From: Ferrimonas balearica
GTDB taxonomy: Bacteria > Pseudomonadota > Gammaproteobacteria > Enterobacterales > Shewanellaceae
Direction of reading: 5' to 3'
Assembly (NCBI RefSeq): GCF_019802055.1
Contig: NZ_JAHVHW010000011.1
Coordinates: 62,001-126,000 of the forward strand
Length of the DNA: 64,000 bases
A program made the translations under genes and the position numbers. Under the pieces are notes generated by a model. That model saw only the letters and a list, made by a program, of their open reading frames with translations. It was not told the origin of the DNA and made no database searches. This document shows, one piece after another, positions 45,347 to 53,272 of this stretch; within the stretch, counting starts at the first letter, position 1, and each line of letters begins with the position of its first letter.

Positions 45347-45919
45347 ATGCATCGTAATGCTCTGATATTGCTGGCCAGTTTCGCGCTGGCCGCGTGTGCG
45401 TCCAACCCGGACCTGGCCTCACCTTACCCCTGTTCTCTCAGTTGTGGCCAGGCCGACGCGCCTTTGGGTCAGACGCTGGATCGGTACTTGTCCTATCGGT
45501 CTGAGTTGGCGGATGTCGGGTTTCTTACCGAGATGGAGGCGGTCTACCATCGGGCTGGCTGGCTCTCCCGGGATCAGATGCATGCCCAGGCCAGCCAGAT
45601 GCAGGACCAGCATCGCGCCCGCTATCTCAACGTCTTTGCCGTATCGGGTCTGCTGGACGAGATGGTCGTCCTGTACCGTGTCCATGGTGAGTCGTTGGCA
45701 ACCCAGGCCGAAGAGCCCACCGTTCCAGAGACCACACTTTCCCCTTTTGTTACTCAAACCTTGTCCCTGCCGCCGGTATACCGTCTGGCGATGGTCCAGC
45801 GTTGGACTCAGATCATTGCTCAGCTGACCGACAATATGGTTGCGGAATCCGAGCAGTGGCAGGAAGAAACCTGGTTTTCACCTAGTGTTACTGAATCACC
45901 CGAAGGGAGTTTGCCATGA
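45347..45919 (+). CDS. Hypothetical lipoprotein (190 aa)
   Basis: Signal peptide with lipobox LAAC (Cys17), then CSLSC and a mostly helical region with SYRSELADVGFLTEMEAVYH and RLAMVQRWTQIIAQLTDNM. No recognised domain. The stop overlaps the next start as ATGA, so it is coupled to the HdeD-family gene, which suggests a shared envelope role. Confidence 0.75.
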   Translation: MHRNALILLASFALAACASNPDLASPYPCSLSCGQADAPLGQTLDRYLSYRSELADVGFLTEMEAVYHRAGWLSRDQMHAQASQMQDQHRARYLNVFAVSGLLDEMVVLYRVHGESLATQAEEPTVPETTLSPFVTQTLSLPPVYRLAMVQRWTQIIAQLTDNMVAESEQWQEETWFSPSVTESPEGSLP

Positions 45920-46530
45920 TCAAAACCACTCTCGATGCCGCCCTTGCCTTAGGGCGCCGTAGCGGAATTTTCCTGTTGGTGCTCGGGATACTTTCGGTAG
46001 CCATGCCCTGGGCGACGGGGCTGGCCCTGGAGATCCTGCTTGGGATCCTGCTGTTGTGTGCCGGTGTAGCTCAGCTGTTCTTCGCGTTTCGCACCAAAGA
46101 GCTGGGTGGCTTCCCGCTGAGGCTGGGCTTCGGGTTAATCACCAGCTTTGCGGGTCTCTATCTGCTGTTCAACCCCATGGCCGGTGTCGTGGCGATCACG
46201 CTGATCCTGGGTATCTATTTTCTGGTGGATGGTCTGGCGACACTGCTGGCCAGTTTCCAGTATCGGGCGCAACGCAACTGGATACTGATGTTTGCCAACG
46301 GTGTTGTCACTTTGGCGTTGGCGGCGGTGATCCTATGGCAATGGCCCGCTTCCGGTCGCTATGTCATCGGTATTCTGGTGGGGATAAAACTGATCATGAT
46401 GGGGCTGATGATGATCAGCACTGCGGGGATGGTCAGCGCGGCCAAGGACCGGATGGACGCGGCCCGGGCCCAGCAGCGGGCGGATGAGGCCAAGGAGGTT
46501 CAGGGAGAGGATCGGACACTCGATCCCTGA
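45916..46530 (+). CDS. HdeD family (DUF308) membrane protein
   Basis: A 204-residue inner-membrane protein with six hydrophobic helices and the DUF308 pattern: GIFLLVLGILSVAMPWATGL, LLGILLLCAGVAQLFFAFR, then GFGLITSFAGLYLLFNP and a third repeat. E. coli HdeD takes part in acid resistance at high cell density. The C-terminal 40 residues are charged and cytoplasmic. Coupled by ATGA to the upstream lipoprotein gene. Confidence 0.87.
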   Translation: MIKTTLDAALALGRRSGIFLLVLGILSVAMPWATGLALEILLGILLLCAGVAQLFFAFRTKELGGFPLRLGFGLITSFAGLYLLFNPMAGVVAITLILGIYFLVDGLATLLASFQYRAQRNWILMFANGVVTLALAAVILWQWPASGRYVIGILVGIKLIMMGLMMISTAGMVSAAKDRMDAARAQQRADEAKEVQGEDRTLDP

Positions 46531-46579
46531 AAATGAGGGAGGACCGGAGCCCGGAGGAGTCGGGCCCCAGTCCAGAAAC

Positions 46580-46954
46580 TCAGGCGGCCTGAGGCTGGTC
46601 GCCGTACTGCGCTTCCAGGTAGGCGATGATGTCGCTGGATTCATACATCCAGCGCACTTCGCTGCCCTCTTCAATCCGCAAACAGGGCACCATCAGACGA
46701 CCACCACCGGCTTGCAGTTCACTGCGGTGGGGCTCCTGCTTAGCGTCCCGCAACTCAATGTTGAAGTTGTTGCGGCGCATCGCACGGCGCACCTTCACGC
46801 AGAAGGGACAGGCGTCATACTGGTAGAGGCTGTAACGGCTCATCGCCTGATCCAGCTCGGCCTGAACCTGTGCGGGACGCTCAGCCCGTTTCGGGGCCGT
46901 CAGGGCATTTACCAGCAGCACGATGCGGCCCAGAATCCATCGGATCACAAACAT
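46580..46954 (-). CDS. Glutaredoxin-like membrane-anchored protein
   Basis: A 124-residue protein. A hydrophobic N-terminal segment (about 3-20) precedes a glutaredoxin / GST N-terminal fold with the redox motif CPFC at Cys49-Cys52 in YDACPFCVKVRRAMR, a cis-Pro region LMVPCLRIEEG and YESSDIIAYLEAQYG. Likely a thiol oxidoreductase facing the cytoplasm or membrane surface. Partner unknown. Confidence 0.85.
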   Translation of the reverse strand: MFVIRWILGRIVLLVNALTAPKRAERPAQVQAELDQAMSRYSLYQYDACPFCVKVRRAMRRNNFNIELRDAKQEPHRSELQAGGGRLMVPCLRIEEGSEVRWMYESSDIIAYLEAQYGDQPQAA

Positions 46955-47107
46955 GACAAACCTCGCAAACTGATCAAAAGTGCGCGCAGGGTAACACTTG
47001 TGGAGGGGGCAGGCTACTGGTGAGGATGAGAATCGCTCACTACTTGTGCGTCGATCCAGCTGACATTAAGTTATCGGAAACCGCCAGGCAGAAGGGAGAG
47101 CCGCAGG

Positions 47108-47644
47108 ATGCGAAAAGGGATAGTGGTGGGGCTGTTGCTGGCCCTGATGGGATGCATGTCGGTGCCGATCACCACCATGGTCAGGATGGCGGGATTTGAT
47201 CGGGATGATTTTCTTGCCCTTGAGCCGGAAGCGCTGCGCTTAAGGCTGACGCTGGATCGGAATGTTCCGGTTAATCTGGCCGCGACCCGTCTGGAGTTGG
47301 GTGCAGACATGGAGGACGGTCAGCAGCAACTGTTTGCCGGCTCGGTGCAGCAGCACGCTTTTCGGGAGTTTGAGGTCAGCGGAGGCTGGTTCAGCCCGGA
47401 AGCGGAGCCGCGCTATCAATACCTGCTGTCGCTGGATGAGGCTGGTAAAGACGCCATTCGACGATTTCAGGAGGCGCTCATCCGGGAACAGGTGCAATCC
47501 GCGAGTGTGAGTGTGCAGATTGATCTGGATGATGATTTTGACGAAGCGGTACAGGTGACTGCCGAGGTGCAGCTGTCACAGGAGGAGGGGTTCTTCACCC
47601 TTCTGGACGAAGCCCTGTTTGAACCCGATCGTTACCGGGATTAA
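47108..47644 (+). CDS. Hypothetical lipoprotein (178 aa)
   Basis: Signal peptide with lipobox LMGC (Cys16). The mature part is acidic, ending with a beta-rich SASVSVQIDLDDDFDEAVQV region. No family is recognised. The ATG follows an AGGGAGAG ribosome site. It shares a bidirectional terminator with purD, which converges from the right. Confidence 0.7.
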   Translation: MRKGIVVGLLLALMGCMSVPITTMVRMAGFDRDDFLALEPEALRLRLTLDRNVPVNLAATRLELGADMEDGQQQLFAGSVQQHAFREFEVSGGWFSPEAEPRYQYLLSLDEAGKDAIRRFQEALIREQVQSASVSVQIDLDDDFDEAVQVTAEVQLSQEEGFFTLLDEALFEPDRYRD

Positions 47645-47670
47645 AAAAGGCCGCAAACGCGGCCTTTTTT
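47643..47670. terminator. Bidirectional terminator between lipoprotein gene and purD
   Basis: AAAAAAGGCCGC-AAAC-GCGGCCTTTTTT, symmetrical and usable from both sides. Confidence 0.93.
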
Positions 47671-47685
47671 GATGGAGGAACAGGA

Positions 47686-48972
47686 TTAGCCCTGCTGCTC
47701 TCGGGCAATGGCGCGGTAGGCGATATCGCGGCGGGTAAACATCCCCTGCCAGCTGATTTCGTCCGCCAGAGCGTAAGCGCGTTGCTGGGCTTCGGTTACG
47801 GTGTGACCCAGGGCAGTCGCGCAGAGCACACGGCCACCGGTGTTCACAATGGCACCCTCTTTTTCACTGGTGCCAGCGTGGAACACCTTCTCACCTTCGG
47901 CGTAGTCGTTACGCAGGCCGGCGATGGCAAAGCCCTTTTCGTAGCTGGCGGGGTAGCCACCGGAAGCCAGAACCACACCCACGGCGGCGCGGGGATCGAA
48001 CTCGGCGGTTTTCTCGTTCAGCTTGCCGTCGCAGGCGGCCAGGCACAGTTCCACCAGGTCAGACTGCATCCGCAGCATGATGGGCTGGGTTTCCGGATCA
48101 CCGAAGCGGCAGTTGTATTCGATCACTTTGGGGGTGCCATCGGCGTCGATCATCAGGCCCGCATACAGGAAACCCTTGTAGGGGTGGCCTTCGGCTTTCA
48201 TGCCGTCCACGGTGGGGCGGATCACCTCGGCCATGATGCGATCGTGGATCGCCTGAGTGACTACCGGAGCGGGGGAGTAGGCGCCCATGCCGCCGGTGTT
48301 GGGGCCGGTATCGCCATCCCCAACGCGCTTGTGATCCTGGCTGGTGGCCATCGGCAGGATGTTGTCGCCATCCACCATCACGATAAAGGAGGCTTCTTCG
48401 CCTTCGAGGAACTCCTCAATCACCACACGGTGACCGGCGTCGCCAAAGGCGTTGCCCGCCAGCATGTCTTCAACGGCGGCTTCCGCTTCCTCCAGAGTCA
48501 TCGCCACGATGACCCCTTTACCGGCTGCCAAACCGTCGGCTTTAACCACGATGGGCGCGCCCTTTTCACGCAGGTAGGCCAGTGCCGGCTCAACCTCGGT
48601 GAAGTTTTGATACTCCGCCGTGGGAATGGCGTGGCGGGCCAGGAAATCCTTGGTGAAGGCCTTGGAGCCTTCCAGCTGGGCAGCCGCCGCGCTGGGGCCG
48701 AAAATGGTCAGCCCGGCCGCTTCAAAGGCGTCAACTACGCCCTCTACCAACGGCGCCTCGGGGCCAACGATGGTCAGCGCAATGCCGTGCTCTTTGGCAA
48801 ATGCCACCAGATCCTCATTGCCGGATACTGCCACGTTCTGCAGTTTCGGCTCAGTGGCGGTACCGGCGTTGCCCGGCGCCACATACACCAACTCTACCGC
48901 CGGGTTCTGGGCTGCCTTCCACGCCAGCGCATGCTCACGACCACCACTGCCAATCACTAATACTTTCATCAT
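47686..48972 (-). CDS. purD: Phosphoribosylamine-glycine ligase
   Basis: Second step of purine synthesis: joins glycine to phosphoribosylamine with ATP. It is an ATP-grasp enzyme of 428 residues with KVLVIGSGGREHALAWKAAQ at the start, the ATP loop KADGLAAGKGVIVA, and GDPETQPIMLRM near the metal site. The protein may start at the second Met (48969), as in E. coli; GGGA upstream suits either. It lies downstream of purH but is separated from it by 207 bp, unlike the tight purHD pair of E. coli. Confidence 0.97.
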   Translation of the reverse strand: MMKVLVIGSGGREHALAWKAAQNPAVELVYVAPGNAGTATEPKLQNVAVSGNEDLVAFAKEHGIALTIVGPEAPLVEGVVDAFEAAGLTIFGPSAAAAQLEGSKAFTKDFLARHAIPTAEYQNFTEVEPALAYLREKGAPIVVKADGLAAGKGVIVAMTLEEAEAAVEDMLAGNAFGDAGHRVVIEEFLEGEEASFIVMVDGDNILPMATSQDHKRVGDGDTGPNTGGMGAYSPAPVVTQAIHDRIMAEVIRPTVDGMKAEGHPYKGFLYAGLMIDADGTPKVIEYNCRFGDPETQPIMLRMQSDLVELCLAACDGKLNEKTAEFDPRAAVGVVLASGGYPASYEKGFAIAGLRNDYAEGEKVFHAGTSEKEGAIVNTGGRVLCATALGHTVTEAQQRAYALADEISWQGMFTRRDIAYRAIAREQQG

Positions 48973-49179
48973 CTGTTCCCTGTTTGTCCTTAGGGCTGGC
49001 CCTTCAGTTGAGGCTGAAGGGCACGAAATGGGGCATCGAGTCCGGGAGCCCCGGACTCAAGCGCAGCTTATGTCGATGCAGTGCTAGGCGGCCGCTCCAC
49101 AGACCCCGCAGTTTGCTGCTGCAAATGAGGAGGTCGAGGACACCGGCCAACGCCGCAAAGCACGACAGAAGCAAGCGTC
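48973..49179 (-). other. Structured purH-purD spacer
   Basis: This 207-bp spacer has no convincing frame. It contains the hairpin GAGTCCGGG-AGC-CCCGGACTC at 49038-49058 and a second, CCCTTCAG-TTGAG-(G)CTGAAGGG, at about 49000-49021, plus GCAGTTTGCTGCTGC near 49108. It is probably transcribed with purHD. It could be a processing region, an attenuator or a repeat element; no T-tract follows either hairpin. Confidence 0.5.
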
Positions 49180-50772
49180 TTAGTGCTTAAAGTGGCGCAT
49201 GCCGGTGAACACCATCACCATGTCATGCTCGTCCGCCGCATCGATCACTTCCTGATCGCGCATCGAGCCGCCCGGCTGAATCACGCAGCTGATGCCCGCT
49301 TCTGCGGCCGCATCGATGCCATCACGGAAGGGGAAGAAGGCGTCAGAGGCCATCACGGAACCCGGTACGGTCAGACCCTCGTCGGCGGCTTTGATACCGG
49401 CAATCTTGGCGGAGTAGACCCGGCTCATCTGACCCGCGCCCACGCCCACGGTCATGCTGTCTTTGGCGTACACAATGGCGTTGGACTTCACGTACTTGGC
49501 GACTTTCCAGCAGAACATCAGATCCTTCAGTTCGGCTTCAGTAGGCTGACGCTTGGAGACCACTTTGACGTCATCCAGAGTCACCATGCCCTGATCGCGA
49601 TCCTGCACCAGCAGACCGCCGTTCACACGCTTGGTGTCGAACTCAGTGGTCTTGTTGTCCCACTGGCCACACTCCAGCAGACGCACGTTTTTCTTCTCGG
49701 CAACGGCGGCTTTGGCAGCGTCGGAGATGCTCGGCGCGATGATCACCTCAACAAACTGACGGTCCACAATCGCTTTGGCAGTGTCGCCATCCAGCTCACG
49801 GTTGAAGGCGATGATGCCGCCGAAAGCGGAGGTGGGGTCGGTTTTGAAAGCGCGGTCGTAGGCTTCCAGAATGTTGCTGCCCAGAGCCACACCACAGGGG
49901 TTCGCATGCTTCACGATTACGCAGGCCGGGGTGTCGAACTCTTTCACACACTCCAGCGCCGCATCGGTGTCGGCGATGTTGTTGTAGGAGAGCGCCTTAC
50001 CCTGCAACTGAACGGCGGTGGCAACGGAGGCTTCCTGTACGTTCTTTTCCACGTAGAAAGCGGCGCGCTGGTGGCTGTTCTCGCCGTAGCGCATGTCCTG
50101 CTTCTTGATGAACTGCTGGTTGAAGGTGCGGGGGAAAACGGACTCTTCATCCCCCTCTTTGTTGTCGCCGTAGCTCGGCACCATGCGGCCGAAATAGTTG
50201 GCGATCATGCCGTCATAAGCGGCGGTGTGCTCGTAAGCGGCGATGGCCAGATCGAAACGGGTCTGGAAGGTCAGGGAGCCTTCGCCAGCGTCCATCTCAG
50301 CGATCACGCGGTCGTAATCGTGGGCGTTCACCACGATGGTCACGTCTTTGTGGTTCTTGGCCGCAGAGCGCACCATGGTGGGACCACCGATATCGATGTT
50401 CTCCACCGCGTCTTCCAGGGTGCAGCCCGGTTTGGCGACGGTTTGGGCGAAGGGGTAGAGGTTGACCACAACCATGTCGATGGGCTGAATGCCGTGGGTT
50501 TCCATTACGGCATCGTCCTGATCGCGACGGCCCAGAATGCCACCGTGAACTTTGGGATGCAGGGTCTTAACCCGGCCATCCATCATTTCGGGGAAGCCAG
50601 TGTAATCGGACACTTCAGTGACGTTCAGGCCAGAGTCGGCCAGCAGGCGGGCGGTGCCGCCGGTAGAGAGGAGTTCTACGCCACGCTCGGTGAGGGCGCG
50701 GGCAAACTCGACGATGCCGGTTTTGTCGGAGACACTCAGCAGGGCTCGACGGATCGGGCGGGGTGCGTTCAT
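49180..50772 (-). CDS. purH: Bifunctional AICAR formyltransferase / IMP cyclohydrolase
   Basis: Catalyses the last two steps to IMP. The ATG at 50772 gives [20 protein letters not shown] and 530 residues, against 529 in E. coli; AAGGA lies ten bases upstream. A longer in-frame start at 50805 is less likely. The N-terminal IMP cyclohydrolase domain holds STGGTARLL and [19 protein letters not shown]; the transformylase domain holds [36 protein letters not shown] and the end [11 protein letters not shown]. Preceded by an unusually foldable leader (50854-50938). Confidence 0.97.
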   Translation of the reverse strand: MNAPRPIRRALLSVSDKTGIVEFARALTERGVELLSTGGTARLLADSGLNVTEVSDYTGFPEMMDGRVKTLHPKVHGGILGRRDQDDAVMETHGIQPIDMVVVNLYPFAQTVAKPGCTLEDAVENIDIGGPTMVRSAAKNHKDVTIVVNAHDYDRVIAEMDAGEGSLTFQTRFDLAIAAYEHTAAYDGMIANYFGRMVPSYGDNKEGDEESVFPRTFNQQFIKKQDMRYGENSHQRAAFYVEKNVQEASVATAVQLQGKALSYNNIADTDAALECVKEFDTPACVIVKHANPCGVALGSNILEAYDRAFKTDPTSAFGGIIAFNRELDGDTAKAIVDRQFVEVIIAPSISDAAKAAVAEKKNVRLLECGQWDNKTTEFDTKRVNGGLLVQDRDQGMVTLDDVKVVSKRQPTEAELKDLMFCWKVAKYVKSNAIVYAKDSMTVGVGAGQMSRVYSAKIAGIKAADEGLTVPGSVMASDAFFPFRDGIDAAAEAGISCVIQPGGSMRDQEVIDAADEHDMVMVFTGMRHFKH

Positions 50773-50853
50773 AGGGTACAGAGTCCTTTTTGGCGGTTTG
50801 GCCATTCGCCCCGAAGTCAGCTCCGGATTGATGGCGCTTTATTATGGTGAAGA

Positions 50854-50938
50854 TATTTCGCCAAACCGATTTGGGGCCTGCTGCCCGAAATGGCCCGACT
50901 TTGTTCCTGATCAAAGTCGGATAGCGCTTGGCGAAATA
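50854..50938 (-). promoter_or_regulatory. purH: Foldable leader element upstream of purH
   Basis: In the 350-bp gap between purH and the divergent merR-type gene, perfect 11-bp arms (TATTTCGCCAA, 50854-50864; TTGGCGAAATA, 50928-50938) enclose two further hairpins: CCGACTTTG/CAAAGTCGG and GGGCC/GGCCC. A local hairpin CCAAA-CCGA-TTTGG (50861-50874) uses the same bases as the outer stem, so two folds compete. It lies 82-166 bases before the purH start on the transcript side, consistent with a regulatory RNA; a miniature inverted-repeat element is an alternative. The ZTP riboswitch consensus was not seen. Confidence 0.5.
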
Positions 50939-51061
50939 CCCTCGTTTCGTCGCGCCCGCTGATGCGCGCGTATTCTACGCAAAATTGTTCATCAGATCAG
51001 CGCCGTTTCCGGACCCATCGCGATTTTTTCTGCATCGATTGCCCAGAGCGCATAAAAACCT

Positions 51062-51093
51062 TTGACCTTTGACCAAACTCCAAGGTTTATAAT
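51062..51093 (+). promoter_or_regulatory. zntR: MerR-type promoter of the metal-efflux operon
   Basis: TTGACC (51062-51067) and TATAAT (51088-51093) are separated by 20 bp, the overlong spacing that MerR-family activators correct. Within the spacer, ACCTTTG and CCAAGGT form the dyad expected for metal-sensing regulators, with arms of seven bases (one mismatch). Confidence 0.75.
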
Positions 51094-51122
51094 TCCAGAG
51101 TTAAAAGCCTTTTGGAGTGCGT

Positions 51123-51527
51123 ATGTATCGCATCGGTGAACTGGCGCAGCGGTTTGAGATTAAAACGGACACCCTGCGCTACTACGAGAAACACGGCTTG
51201 CTGTCGCCCAGCGGCCGAAGTGACAGCGGTTATCGCCTCTACAACGATGAGGATGAGGTCAAGCTGCGCTTTATTCTGCGGGCTAAAGCGGTGGGCTTCT
51301 CCCTGGCCCAGATCCAGGAGTTGTTGGTGATCGATGCAAGTCGGGCCAAGTGGGCCTGCCAGGACGTTAAAGGGATCGTGGAGAAAAAAGTGGTTGAGTT
51401 GGAACAGAAGATCGCTGAGTTGACTCAGTTTCGGGATTCCCTTCAGCAGTTGGCTGATGCCTGCTGCGGCGGGCCGGAAAGCGCTGAACACTGCTCCATC
51501 CTTGAAGCGTTGGAGGTGCGTCAATGA
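51123..51527 (+). CDS. zntR: MerR-family zinc-type regulator, ZntR-like
   Basis: A 134-residue MerR-family activator. The winged helix is MYRIGELAQRFEIKTDTLRYYEKHGLL, and the dimerisation helix runs through about 80-115. Metal-ligand cysteines fall at exactly the E. coli ZntR positions: Cys79, Cys114, Cys115 and Cys124. The ligand corresponding to ZntR His119 is Glu here, with a His at 123. ATG at 51123 is preferred over a GTG two codons earlier. The stop overlaps the permease start as ATGA, and the upstream promoter has a 20-bp spacer. Confidence 0.88.
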   Translation: MYRIGELAQRFEIKTDTLRYYEKHGLLSPSGRSDSGYRLYNDEDEVKLRFILRAKAVGFSLAQIQELLVIDASRAKWACQDVKGIVEKKVVELEQKIAELTQFRDSLQQLADACCGGPESAEHCSILEALEVRQ

Positions 51528-52816
51528 ACACCCTGACCGAGCTGGCGCTTAACTTCCTCGATCTCTTCCTCGACTCCGCCCCCTGGCTCCTGTTGGGCCT
51601 GTTTATGGCGGGGATGATCAAGATGTTTGTGCCGATGAGCTGGATGCAGAAGCAGCTGGGTGGGCACGGCATTAAGCCGACGGTGAAGGCCGCCATCTTT
51701 GGTGCTCCCCTGCCGTTGTGCTCCTGTGGCGTGATCCCGGCTGCGGTGGGGCTGCGTCGCTCCGGCGCTTCCAAGAGCGCCACCACCGCCTTTCTGGTGG
51801 CAACGCCGGAGACCGGCGTGGACTCTGTGTCCGTTTCCTACGTTTTGCTCGGCCCCTTTATGGCGGTGGTTCGTCCCATCACGGCAGTGGTGTCCGCCAT
51901 TGTGGCGGGGCTTCTGGTGGGTCGGGATAACCCGGACACCAACCCTGAAGCGGAGGCCAAGCCGACGCCGAAATTTACCCCGACCAAGGGAGACAGCCCC
52001 AGTCTGATGGCGGCTCCGACCTCCAGCTGCTGCGCCAGCAAGGCGGCACCGGTGGTGGAGGCCAAGGCCAGCAGCTGTTGTTCCAGCAAAGCGGCACCGG
52101 TGGTGGAGGCCAAGGCCAGCAGTTGTTGCGCCAGCAAAAAGGTCGAAGAAACCAAACCGGAAAGCGCCGGTTGCTGCTCCAGCAAAACGGTCAACAGCAA
52201 GGCGGCGCATGAGGGCTGCTGCGGAACCGAGCCTGAGTTACCGGCGGGGCAAAGCGTGGTGGGTAAGCTGGTCAGCGGCGTGCACTATGCCTCGACCGAC
52301 CTGGTGCGCGATACCACCCTCTGGCTGCTGGTGGGTCTGTTCTTTGCCGCTTTGGTCAACACCTTTGTGCCGGCCTCCTTCCTCTCCCAGTGGGGGGACG
52401 GGATCCTGGCGATGACGGTGATGGTGCTGGTGAGCATCCCGATGTACATCTGCGCCACCGCCTCCACCCCGATTGCGGCGGGCCTGTTGCTGGCCGGTGT
52501 GTCCCCCGGTGCGGTACTGGTGTTTATGATGGCGGGACCCGCCACCAACATCGCCACCTTGGGTGTCGTGCGTAACGAACTGGGTAAACGGGCTCTGTGG
52601 GCTTACCTGACTGGTGTGATTGGCACTGCCATGCTGTTCGGTTTTGCCGTGGACTACGCGGTAGCGGAGTTTGGCTTCAAGGTGATGCCCCTGGTGGGTG
52701 AAGAGCACCGCATGCTGCCGCACTGGCTGGTCTATGGCAGTGGCGTATTGCTGGCTGTCCTGATGATCAAAGCCATGATGGACAAGTGGCTCCCCGCCCG
52801 ACCCTCCATGGCCTGA
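51524..52816 (+). CDS. SO_0444-family Cu/Zn efflux permease with cysteine-rich linker
   Basis: A 430-residue inner-membrane permease of the DUF318/SO_0444 group, implicated in copper and zinc resistance. The first half has LLGLFMAGMIKMFVP and the conserved PLPLCSCGVIPAAVGLRRSG; the second has CATASTPIAAGLLLAGVSPG and MAGPATNIATLG. Between them, a soluble loop of about 100 residues contains five Cys-Cys pairs (SCCAS, SCCSS, SCCAS, GCCSS, GCCGT), two of them in a perfectly phased 16-residue repeat. The loop probably binds metal. Co-transcribed with the ZntR-like gene, whose control suggests zinc, cadmium or copper. Confidence 0.9.
   Translation: MNTLTELALNFLDLFLDSAPWLLLGLFMAGMIKMFVPMSWMQKQLGGHGIKPTVKAAIFGAPLPLCSCGVIPAAVGLRRSGASKSATTAFLVATPETGVDSVSVSYVLLGPFMAVVRPITAVVSAIVAGLLVGRDNPDTNPEAEAKPTPKFTPTKGDSPSLMAAPTSSCCASKAAPVVEAKASSCCSSKAAPVVEAKASSCCASKKVEETKPESAGCCSSKTVNSKAAHEGCCGTEPELPAGQSVVGKLVSGVHYASTDLVRDTTLWLLVGLFFAALVNTFVPASFLSQWGDGILAMTVMVLVSIPMYICATASTPIAAGLLLAGVSPGAVLVFMMAGPATNIATLGVVRNELGKRALWAYLTGVIGTAMLFGFAVDYAVAEFGFKVMPLVGEEHRMLPHWLVYGSGVLLAVLMIKAMMDKWLPARPSMA
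52035..52139 (+). repeat. 48-bp tandem repeat encoding the Cys-rich linker
   Basis: Two 48-bp units (52035-52082 and 52083-52130) plus a short partial third. The unit encodes SKAAPVVEAKASSCCS. The two copies are nearly identical, so this is a recent in-frame expansion. Confidence 0.88.
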
Positions 52817-52903
52817 TAGGCTTCAGGGTCAAGTTTCGGGCGACTTTGGTCGCCCGAAATGATCATTAACCCCATCCGGAATTGCCGTACAAGGAGTTTC
52901 TCC

Positions 52904-53194
52904 ATGAAAGGGATCACCCTGCTGACCGCACTGCTGGTCGCCACCCCCACCCTGGCCGCTGAGTCCATCGTTTATCACTGTGCCTTGGGCAAAGCCGAGC
53001 GCGTGATTGAAGTGCAATACCCGGAGGGCGGGACGCTGCCTTGCGAAGTGCACTACACCAAGGCTGAGGGCAGCCAGATCCTCTGGAGTGCTCAGAACAG
53101 CGAAGGGTACTGCGAACAGCGTGCGGCAAACTTTGTCGAGAAGCAGGAAGGCTGGGGATGGCGCTGCAGCCAGCAGGCCGCCAAACCTGAGTAA
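52904..53194 (+). CDS. Small periplasmic hypothetical protein (96 aa)
   Basis: A 96-residue secreted protein. The signal peptide MKGITLLTALLVATPTLAAE is cleaved near residue 19. The mature part has four cysteines (YHCAL, LPCEV, GYCEQ, WRCSQ) that could form two disulfides, as expected in the periplasm. The ATG at 52904 has AAGGAG upstream; the frame open to 52859 would not give a signal peptide. No family recognised. It has its own terminator. Confidence 0.75.
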   Translation: MKGITLLTALLVATPTLAAESIVYHCALGKAERVIEVQYPEGGTLPCEVHYTKAEGSQILWSAQNSEGYCEQRAANFVEKQEGWGWRCSQQAAKPE

Positions 53195-53211
53195 GAGGCT
53201 GTCAGAATCAG

Positions 53212-53238
53212 AAACGCCGGGCATGCCCGGCGTTTTTT
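53212..53238 (+). terminator. Terminator after the 96-residue secreted protein
   Basis: AACGCCGGGC-AT-GCCCGGCGTT, a perfect palindrome with six T residues after. Confidence 0.92.
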
Positions 53239-53272
53239 ATGGCTGGCTAATGCTGCCTGTCCGGGTTTTCGG

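Noticed and set aside
50773-51060. ZTP (pfl) riboswitch or a PurR box upstream of purH
   Set aside because: The conserved ZTP core segments are not visible, and the best PurR-like stretch (ACGCAAAATTGTTCAT) matches only one arm.
52035-52139. Tandem repeat as a possible CRISPR or minisatellite locus
   Set aside because: No spacers; the units are in frame and encode the Cys-rich linker of a real membrane protein.
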